A stretch of 46,378 nt of DNA from the NCBI RefSeq assembly GCF_000143415.4, contig NW_003314313.1, positions 1,333,502 to 1,379,879 on the forward strand, given 5' to 3'. The first letter of the stretch is position 1. Each line of letters opens with the position of its first letter. The position numbers and the translations under genes were made by a program. The stretch is from Selaginella moellendorffii (taxonomy: Eukaryota; Streptophyta; Lycopodiopsida; Selaginellales; Selaginellaceae). Shown here piece after piece: positions 12,014 through 20,246 of the stretch. The notes under the pieces were generated by a model, which saw only the letters and a program-made list of their open reading frames with translations, made no database searches and was not told the DNA's origin.

Positions 12014-13971
12014 GATGATTTGGCTATAGATTTATGTTGTTGGCATTCGTGCATTTGCTAGTTAGCAACTGTGTTGACGTTCAAACAAACTGAGTGGCAA
12101 GTTGAGTTAGTAGTGTTCTAGACGAGATTATTTAGTAGAGGATTGAGCTTTAGCTTTTCCTTGAAAGGTGATTTAGTCGTGGACAATGCTACCTCTATGA
12201 GAGGAAAAGTTAGTGATTGGCATTGAAGTGATTAAATCCTTCTTGGATTTCAATTGAGATATATCAATCATTAATGATTTTTCTTGTGCTTGTTATGAAG
12301 TGAGTTACGTCTTGCTATAGATGGATTCATGGAGGATCATTTAGTGATCACTTGTTGAGCATAGCTCCATTGTGCTTAGCTTTTGGATTGATGCAGAAAT
12401 GCTCTTCATTAGCTTTGGCATTATGAAGTTTGGCTTATGAATGTGTTGAAGAAGACATTGTGGGTTGCACCATGATTTCTTCTTTAGCATTGAAGTTAGC
12501 TTCTATGAGACTCGTGATCATTATTAAGCAAGACTTAGCTATAGGCTTCTTCGAGCTTTGGTTCTTTGAGTTTTATGCTCATTGTTCCATTTGTTAAAAG
12601 TTGTTGGGGAAGGCATTTTTTGGCTCTTTAGCTTTGATGTTGAAGTTAGTATTTGCATCTAGCAATCATTGGTGATGATTGACTATCATCTAGGATAATT
12701 GATTATCCATGTCAAAAAGTTTTGCTTGATTATTGTTGGTATAGAATGGTTTGCCGTTCTTCGGGATGGTGGATTCCTTCTTAAACGATGACTATGCATC
12801 TCTTTATTGATGGAATGATTGATGATCTTTCATGATGGTTAGTTGTTCTCTTTGATAGCTTATGCCTTTTCGCAATACCACATATTTTTTGTGGTTTGCC
12901 TGGATTGGTCTCTTGGGTTTGAGACATCAGTAGGATGTTGCTAACACTTGCTTAGGCAACTTGAGTTCCTTGGTATTGTTGGCTGGGATCTATTCAAATT
13001 GGCTTTTGTGATAGTTAGCAGGCATGAGTGTTTGTTGGTCTTCCCACATTCATTCTCTTCTGTTGATTATTGCTCGAGTTAGTTTTGATAGATTTGGATG
13101 TTATTTCCTTTGGGTGATACATTCGTGAGCATTGTGCTTGTTAGTCAATGATACTTTGAGTTCTCTCTAGTAAGTTGTTGGCTTACTGTCTGCTATCTTC
13201 GGTAGTTAAGTTTTATCATTGCATTTACTTGATGATATACTTGCTATTGAATTTTGTTGGATGGTGCATCCTATGTTTTCCAATGATAGTGATCTTGGTG
13301 GTTCCTATACTGTAATACTAGTTTATCGGATGATAACTTACTTGGAATACTTTTGTGTTCTAATCTAAGCTTTATTCCCTGATAATTAAATCTCTAAACT
13401 ATCATTGTCTATGACTTTGATATTGTCCATCTATTGATCTTTGAGTTTGGGCCAGTAATGGGCAGACTGGCTTCGGCACTTCGTGTGCATGGTGAAATCT
13501 CTAGTCATGGGGTAGCTACTGTCGACTGGTCACATACCCGCCTCTTTGTCGATGTTCCTTATTCCGTTGAAAGGGTGTGACCGTGTAAACAACTCTAACT
13601 GCCTGTTTACAGTAGTCTATCTAAACCTTACCGACGGGTTTGGTTTCTTTGCTTAGGAGGGTAGGGGCCTCTAGCTTCTCTCTCTATGTTCCTGCGGGCA
13701 GGGCATATCACACTTTTGTAAGCTGGGTGACTCCCAGAGCAGCAGGGGTGGCTGACTCCGTTGGTCATTTCCTTGTCGGCGACGGCCGGAAGGTGTCTGA
13801 GCTGGTAGCGCATCCGCGTTAGACAAAGAGGTTGCCCCCTAACTCATTTAAGTTGGTGCATTTCTCACATAGTGTGAGTACCGTGAACTTTTTATGGAGT
13901 TGTTTCCTTGGCGGTATTCTAGACTGGAGTATGCATCGACGAGGACGTCGATCTTCCCAAGGGGGGGAGAG
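12014..13971 (+). mobile_element. E1 internal region, right part (non-coding)
   Basis: Corresponds to 23088-25045 of E3 with equal length and only a few substitutions. The first 408 bp repeat what precedes E2 (4705-5112). The last 525 bp (13447-13971) are the conserved 3' domain, ending in the hairpin and the AAGGGGGGGAGAG polypurine tract (13959-13971). Confidence 0.8.
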
Positions 13972-14989
13972 TGTCGCGCATGTGACTTCGGGTATCGAAA
14001 GTTACCTATCGGCTAGTCCTTACGGACACTCTTACCTTACTGCCACGATGGCAGGAGGTCGGTATTGCTGGACCCGTTATCAGTTTCCACCTAAGCTAGT
14101 TGAGAAACTGGTCATCACATGTGCACTTAGACCGGAAGGGCACTAAGGAAGGAAATCCTAAGTTGTCATTTAGTCAAGCAGACTTGACACGGTGATGAGA
14201 AACTCATGATGTTGGCTTGCACTTGCTAGTGTTAGGAACCCCCGCGATATTGAGATTGGTCCCTCAATATTCGCTAGATGATAGCTTACCGTGTCTGCCA
14301 AACACCCTCGCTATCATGCCCTTTGTGTTAGTCTCATTTTGGTCCCAAATGCTATTTATGGAAAGTGTCCAGATTTGCTCATTTGGCATATCTACGGAAT
14401 GTAGAGATCGGCCTGAACACAATGGTGTTCGTCCCGTGTCCAAATTCACAATCTAAGGACATTCCATATTTAGTAAGTTTTGAGTTTGTCCCAGAAACTA
14501 ACTCCTGATACTAAGGGAGGCTTGGGGTGAAAGCCCAAAGCGTGTGTTCCTCAAGGGGGGGGGGGCTGTGGGGGGTTCCAAATGTATAGTAGGGATAGTG
14601 GGTAGGTCGGGCATGGCCGACCAACCTGAGGCATAGTCTAGCTCCCGCTTGCGTGCCTGTCCTTGTTCTGCGTCCGGCTTGGGTCTAAGCCCAAGTTCCA
14701 TTCCATGCTAGCTGGTGGAGTACCCATATCCTCACGTTAGGCCACCGGTATGCCGAAATAGCGCCAGACTCCGTTTGGCTCCGTTTTGCGTGCTGGTCCT
14801 GGCATTGGTATGCTGGTTGCTCCAGGACTGTTCCAAGTCGCTCCGGGCTCTTGTCCCTTCGCTCCTTGGGCTATATGCTCGGGAGTTGCTCCGTGGTCCG
14901 GTTTCATCACTCCTTGGCGTCACGCTTGGGAGTTTGGCACCGTTCGTTCGTTCAGTGGCTCAAGGCCCTGAACCTTGGGTTCCTGTGGA

Positions 14990-15115
14990 CACGTGGCATG
15001 GACACGTGGCATGTGACACATGGCATCTGTCACGTGGCACAAAGAGGGTTTAGGTTCCGCTTCGTGGTGTTATCCTATGGTAAATCACCATAGGATAAAG
15101 GGTCAAAACCACGTG
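14990..15115 (+). promoter_or_regulatory. Cluster of G-box / ABRE-like motifs in the A LTR
   Basis: CACGTGGC occurs at 14990, 15003 and 15031, a one-base variant (CACATGGC) lies at about 15017, and CACGTG at 15110. CACGTGGC is the classic plant bZIP target (G-box/ABRE). The cluster recurs in all A LTRs but is missing from the T LTR. Function is inferred only. Confidence 0.5.
15070..15098 (+). repeat. Perfect inverted repeat near the LTR 3' end
   Basis: TTATCCTATGGT (15070-15081), 5-base spacer AAATC, ACCATAGGATAA (15087-15098): 12-bp perfect arms, 24 bases before the LTR end. Present in every complete A LTR. Confidence 0.85.
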
Positions 15116-15338
15116 CGCTACATAGGAACTGACAAAGGGACTTTGGGGAAGGCGATTCCCCAGGTCTGTGGGCATCCTAAGGATGCTAAGGAGTGGATCT
15201 AGGATGACCACTCGTGAACAGATAGCCCAGTCTTGGAGAGACGGGATGGTGATGCAAGTGGTATTGGACCACTAGTGCAGCAAAGGTGAATGGGCATGGC
15301 CTTAGCGTAACGGGCCGAGATGTCAGTGGTACCTTTGG

Positions 15339-15361
15339 GTGTCGGTCTTCGGACCGGACAC
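15339..15361 (+). other. Hairpin with C(UUCG)G loop in family B
   Basis: GTGTC + GGTC arms, TTCG loop closed by C-G, then GACC, one bulged G and GACAC. The same 23 bases lie at 26412-26434. C(UUCG)G is known as an exceptionally stable RNA tetraloop. Confidence 0.5.
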
Positions 15362-17658
15362 GTGGAGCACTTGGACCAGGTGCAAGTGTTGAGTGGCATG
15401 GATGCCATTCTTGGGGCTAGCAAGTCCCAAGTTCTGAATTGGACTAATGGAGGTTGTGAATGAGACTCCTCCAAATGGTCGGAGCTGTGGTTAAGTGACT
15501 AAAGTAGAATGGAAAAATTAGTCTCTTACAGTTAGATATACCCTTACAAGGGATAAATTGCTTATGTGGCGATATAGTGAGTCAATGTCGTGAAAGGAAA
15601 TGCTCATTGTCAAGGAGACCATCATTGGGATACCCAAACACTCTAGAACACTAGGAGGTGGTGTTTAGTGTTGCAAGGGCAATAGATAAGGCCCAAGGGA
15701 CTAACTCCCTCGCGAATGATGGATGGAAGGTGCTATCCAAATGTCCAAGGTTGCAGAGATGGGAGAAGACTGTCTACCCGAATTGGACAAAGCCAAAAAT
15801 GGAATTTTGGGAAAGCTAGTGATGGGCATGTAAGGGCCCATAAGCAACAACGTTAATCCCGGTGTGTGGGATTATAAGGTGAGCATACCTGGATTGAGGA
15901 ACCACTCCCTAAGCTGTCGGGTAGGTTCATCCCCAAGAATACTTGCTAAGGCATGGTAGAAAGTGCAAAGCTATCCTCCTAGTTTGGAGGTGAATAACCG
16001 AAGGAAAGGTGTGAAGCCAAGAAACAAGTAGTAAGGGGATAGAATAGAACCATAGGAATCGAAGGGCATGACCAAGGCTGGTTATGTTAACTGGGAGTGG
16101 AGAATCAAGTGGGGGCTCGAGGGTGTTGTTGCTAGCAACCGTGATGCCATGGAAAGTCTAAAATATGGAGTTGTCCATGTTAGACTATATGGCAACTAAA
16201 AAGCTTGCGTAAAGGGAGGCCTTAGCAAGCTAAGGGACAGAGTTCCTTCAAAAGTTCCTAAAAACGATTCTAGGTAGCTTAGTACCTGGAAAGGCCAAGT
16301 GTAAATGGTTCATGGAACGCACAAAATCAGAGTGGCACAGCAGAAGTGTGGTCTTGAAGCTTGCTATGAGGCAAGGCTATAAAGCTCAGCATATCTAACT
16401 TGATCACTTTGGTGCAAGTGGCACCAAGGTTGTGGTGAGTGAGATGGGGACACCTAATCTCAGTTGCTATGAACCCTTGGCCGTAAGGGCTAGCTTGGGT
16501 GCACCGCCAAGTGTGGGGGATGCCCCCGGGGTTATAGTCAACAACTTGGAGGTCTAGAAGACCAAGTACCTCTTGGCAACTCTATTAAGGTGCCAAGGTG
16601 AGATCACTAGGTGATCTTATGGCCAGATAAGGACAAGGTCCTTGGTTGGCTAAGGAATGAAGTTCCTGGTTCAAAATGTTGAAATTGAACTGTTTAAGAT
16701 GGTGTGGCTTGGTCGTGATGACCAAGTGGGAAGAGCACCTAAGGGAAATAAACTATGTCCGTCCGATGGCATAGTGAGTCCGAGGAAAGTAGTCTCTATA
16801 AAAGACCCATGGGAGGGTCACGAAGTTGGGCCATGGATAGAGCCCATAGCAGAAGATGCTAAAGAGACGTACTAGGGGTGACCATCCTCCGGACTTGGCA
16901 AAGAATAGTCTTTGCTATGGAACCGAAACAATACCTCAAGGAGGGAGGTAGAGATTCGATGTTGCTTGGTGCAACAATCAACGGATAGGAGCAAAAGATG
17001 AGTGGCCAAGATAGGGCCGTGGAATCCCTTGGAAGGAATCCAAGTGACAAAGTTAGGCGAGGAACACTAATGTGTTGGACGCTAACAAGTTGCGGGAAAG
17101 GAAGTGTGTTTCCAAGGAGGGATTCCGAAATGCTCCGAGTTGGCGAAAGTGGAAGCTCCAAGGGAGGGAGCGGTAAGGTAGCCAAATGATAGGGCCATGA
17201 ACAACCCTAGCACAAAGTATGATAACTGGAACTTTGGCACGAAATAGAAGAGAGGATGATGGTGCCCTCGAGTAGAGAACTTCCTAGGATGGGAAGTGGA
17301 GTTGCACAAAAGGTGCGAGGCAAGGTGTCGGAGACACCTAGGAAATTGACTCCAAGAAGTCAAAATTCAAAGTTCCAAAGTGCAAAGGTTATATCGATGG
17401 AAATTGAGACTACTCGAGAAGGAGTAGTGGGATTGACTTAGAGAAGGGTCTCTAAGAGGTTTAGCGAGAACTAAACCAATAAAAGGAGAGAACCATTACA
17501 TGTGGTCCAATCAGTCTCTAAGTTGGAGAGACTACGCTCCTTAAAGGATGGATAAGGCATGGTGAGCCTTTGATGTCAAACCATAGACAAAGATTGGCTA
17601 GGTGCCAAGGATGGAAATGGTAACACGTGTGGGTGTTACTTTATGAAAGGGTTTACCA

Positions 17659-17676
17659 TTCGATGAGGACATCGAA
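17659..17676 (+). other. B-family version of the pre-LTR hairpin
   Basis: TTCGATG, loop AGGA, CATCGAA. Compared with T and A (ATCGACG, AGGA, CGTCGAT) two base pairs change on both sides, so pairing is kept. It is followed by a weak purine tract GGGTGGTGGAG and the B LTR start. Confidence 0.7.
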
Positions 17677-17928
17677 CTTCGTCTATGGGTGGTGGAGTTG
17701 TGAGACACAAAATCCCTAGGCCCCAAAGTGGAGCTGGAAAGGGTGCCACGTGGTAGTGGCTGAAGCAAAAGCCAAACGAGCGTGACCCGTTTGGACTAAA
17801 AGCTCCAACTTGGAAGGTCGAGAGCGGGAGTGGAACTCCCAACAAAGTGCTTGAGGAACAAGCACAAAGCGACCAATAAGCGAGGCTCCAAAAAGGGACC
17901 CAAAAGGACCAACACATGACACGTGGGA

Positions 17929-18336
17929 GAGTTCGAGATGGACCCAAGATGGAGTCCGAGATGGAGTTCGAAGTGGAGTCCGAGGTGGACCCGAGATGGA
18001 CCCGAGTTGGAGTCCGAAGTGGAGTCCGAGATGGAGTCCGAGGTGGACCCGAGATGGACCCGAGTTGGAGTCCGAAGTGGAGTCCGAGATGGACCCGAGA
18101 TGGAGTCCGAGATGGAGTCCGAGATGGAGTCCGAGGTGGACCCGAGATGGACCTGAACTGGAGTCCGAGATGGAGTCCGAGACGGAGTCTGAGATGGAGT
18201 CCGAGATGGAGTCCGAGATGGAGTCCGAGGTGGACCCGAGATGGACCCGAAATGGAGTCCGAGATGGAGTCCGAGATGGACCCGAGATGGAGTCCGAGAT
18301 GGAGTCCGAGATGGAGTCCGAGATGGAGTCCGAAGT

Positions 18337-18371
<35 letters not shown>

Positions 18372-18480
18372 TCGGGACCGAGACCGAGCCGAGGCCGAGG
18401 CCGAGACCGAGCCCGAGCCCGAGTCCGAGTCCGAGTCCGAGTCCGAGTCCGAGTCCGAGTCCGAGTCCGAGTCCGAGTCC
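17929..18480 (+). repeat. Hexamer minisatellite GAGTCC / GAGATG / GAGACC
   Basis: About 550 bp of imperfect 6- and 12-bp units. It begins with GAGTCCGAGATG and GACCCGAGATG types, passes through a GAGACC block (about 18336-18411), and ends with 10 pure GAGTCC copies (18421-18480). Since the unit is a multiple of three, all six frames stay open and give long low-complexity ORFs that are not genes. Confidence 0.95.
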
Positions 18481-19077
18481 GGAGCCTGAGAGGGTGAAAG
18501 CCCAAAGCGTTTGTCTCCCAGACCCTGGGGGGTTTGGTGAGCTCCAAAAGTATAGTAAGGGGGAGGACTGCAGTGGAGCCAGTTTGGCCAGGAAAGGCCA
18601 GTTTGGCCCAGGAAGGCCAGACCCAGTGTTGGGTGATGAGCTGACCAGTGGGAAGTCCAAGACTAGAGTGAACATGGACCGACAAGCGGGGTAGCTTGGT
18701 GAAGTGTTCAAGAGCCGGCTCTAGTTCCCCCGGGAGATCGACTGGCCGATGCTCCCAGTCCAAGTGTGGGTGGCACTACCTACTTGGATACCTGGTGTGG
18801 CTCAACGGAACCCGCTCTAAGCCCATGGCTAGAGCACCTAAAGGCGAAAGGTGGGGAGAGTACCCAGGTGGCTCGCGTAAGGCCACGGTGTTCCGAAATG
18901 TTGTCCCAAAGGCCTAGACTGTGGAAAGGAAGAGGAGCAGTCCTCTGGGGTAGTGACCAAGGACACAGTCGTGTGGTGAGGAAGTCCCAGAGGACCATGG
19001 GACTTAGTGGTCGGGCCTGTGGGCCTCGATCCAGTGGCAGTGTTGGTAAACATGGCTAGGGGCAGAAAGGGACTTGG

Positions 19078-19082
19078 TAGGA
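19078..19082 (+). repeat. Target site duplication TAGGA (left of E3)
   Basis: Matches TAGGA at 26196-26200 on the other side of E3. A third copy at 15123-15127 follows E1's 3' LTR because of the segmental duplication. Confidence 0.9.
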
Positions 19083-20233
19083 TGTCGCGCATGTGACTTC
19101 GGGTATCGAAAGTTACCTATCGGCTAGTCCTTACGGACACTCTTACCTTACTGCCACGATGGCAGGAGGTCGGTATTGCTGGACCCGTTATCAGTTTCCA
19201 CCTAAGCTAGTTGAGAAACTGGTCATCACATGTGCACTTAGACCGGAAGGGCACTAAGGAAGGAAATCCTAAGTTGTCATTTAGTCAAGCAGACTTGACA
19301 CGGTGATGAGAAACTCATGATGTTGGCTTGCACTTGCTAGTGTTAGGAACCCCCGCGATATTGAGATTGGTCCCTCAATATTCGCTAGATGATAGCTTAC
19401 CGTGTCTGCCAAACACCCTCGCTATCATGCCCTTTGTGTTAGTCTCATTTTGGTCCCAAATGCTATTTATGGAAAGTGTCCAGATTTGCTCATTTGGCAT
19501 ATCTACGGAATGTAGAGATCGGCCTGAACACAATGGTGTTCGTCCCGTGACCAAATTCACAATCTAAGGACATTCCATATTTAGTAAGTTTTGAGTTTGT
19601 CCCAGAGACTAACTCCTGATACTAAGGGAGGCTTGGGGTGAAAGCCCAAAGCGTGTGTTCCTCAAGGGGGGGGGGGCTGTGGGGGGTTCCAAATGTATAG
19701 TAGGGATAGTGGGTAGGTCGGGCATGGCCGACCAACCTGAGGCATAGTCTAGCTCCCGCTTGCGTGCCTGTCCTTGTTCTGCGTCCGGCTTGGGTCTAAG
19801 CCCAAGTTCCATTCCATGCTAGCTGGTGGAGTACCCATATCCTCACGTTAGGCCACCGGTATGCCGAAATAGCGCCAGACTCCGTTTGGCTCCGTTTTGC
19901 GTGTTGGTCCTGGCATTGGTATGCTGGTTGCTCCAGGACTGTTCCAAGTCGCTCCGGGCTCTTGTCCCTTCGCTCCTTGGGCTATATGCTCAGGAGTTGC
20001 TCCGTGGTCCGGTTCCATCACTCCTTGGCGTCACGCTTGGGAGTTTGGCACCGTTCGTTCGTTCAGTGGCTCAAGGCCCTGAACCTTGGGTTCCTGTGGA
20101 CACGTGGCATGGACACGTGGCATGTGACACATGGCATCTGTCACGTGGCACAAAGAGGGTTTAGGTTCCGCTTCGTGGTGTTATCCTATGGTAAATCACC
20201 ATAGGATAAAGGGTCAAAACCACGTGCGCTACA
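19083..20233 (+). repeat. E3 5' LTR (A-II, 1151 bp)
   Basis: TGTCGCGCATG to GCGCTACA. It contains an 11-G run followed by further G-tracts (19666-19713), which has the pattern of a possible G-quadruplex, and a TGTATAGTA stretch that could serve as a TATA-like element (inference). Confidence 0.92.
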
Positions 20234-20235
20234 TT

Positions 20236-20246
20236 TGGTATCAGAG
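20236..20246 (+). promoter_or_regulatory. Primer binding site of E3
   Basis: TGGTATCAGAG, 2 bases after the LTR; initiator tRNA-Met type. Confidence 0.85.

Larger units (their letters stand above)
548..15122 (+). mobile_element. E1: family A non-autonomous LTR retrotransposon (LARD type), interrupted by E2
   Basis: Order: 5' LTR (548-1693), primer site, internal part 1 (1694-5112), nested minus-strand element E2 (5113-12013), internal part 2 (12014-13971), polypurine tract, 3' LTR (13972-15122). Without E2 the internal region is about 5.4 kb, or about 5.0 kb if the 408-bp repeat across E2 is counted once. It encodes no retroelement protein; all frames are short and broken. The two LTRs are of different U3 subtypes, which is not expected of one insertion, so E1 is probably a recombinant. 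The right flank is TAGGA, as at E3, because this end belongs to a segmental duplication; the left flank is GGTTG. Confidence 0.75.
13972..15122 (+). repeat. E1 3' LTR (A-II subtype, 1151 bp)
   Basis: TGTCGCGCATGTGAC to GCGCTACA. It matches the LTRs of E3 at all but about 5 positions and has the A-II U3 module (about 14080-14250), which differs from E1's 5' LTR. Confidence 0.9.
15123..17698 (+). mobile_element. Family B internal region, copy 1 (non-coding)
   Basis: Begins with TAGGA, the duplicated target of the A insertion. 15123-16380 is almost identical to 26196-26568 plus 33938-34822. From 16381 the match continues at 35384 at roughly 90% identity. It contains two useful empty sites: TTAAG at 15491-15495 (filled by T in copy 2) and the GTTGCTTGGTGCAAC region at 16961-16975 (filled by a solo LTR in copy 2). 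No protein-coding gene is visible; frames are short and not shared between copies. Confidence 0.65.
17699..19082 (+). repeat. Family B LTR, copy 1 (interrupted by E3 at its right end)
   Basis: Starts TGTGAGACACAAAATCC after a purine-rich tract. It shares with A and T LTRs the GTGAAAGCCCAAAGCG box (18494 on), the G-run and GTATAGTAAGG stretch, and a GGAGAGTACCC...TAAGGCCACGGTGTTCCGAAATG block near 18855-18900 that is homologous to the A LTR. Its 3' end is not resolved: E3 enters after TAGGA at 19082 and B resumes at 26196. Confidence 0.6.

Noticed and set aside
14715-15053. 112-codon frame recurring in every A LTR
   Set aside because: It is the same LTR sequence repeated about eight times. 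It overlaps the G-box cluster and terminal region and shows no protein features; recurrence reflects copy number.
15123-17698. Host gene remnants in the B interior
   Set aside because: No frame above about 110 codons, no shared frame between copies, no recognisable domain or splice pattern.
17929-18480. CRISPR-like regular repeats
   Set aside because: Units are contiguous hexamers and 12-mers without unique spacers; this is a minisatellite.
17636-18763. Long open frames of 190-375 codons on both strands across the hexamer array, and similar ones at 37785-38881
   Set aside because: The 6-bp unit contains no stop in any frame, so all frames stay open together. The products are simple dipeptide repeats, several overlap on both strands, and they run into LTR sequence. 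No domain is seen.
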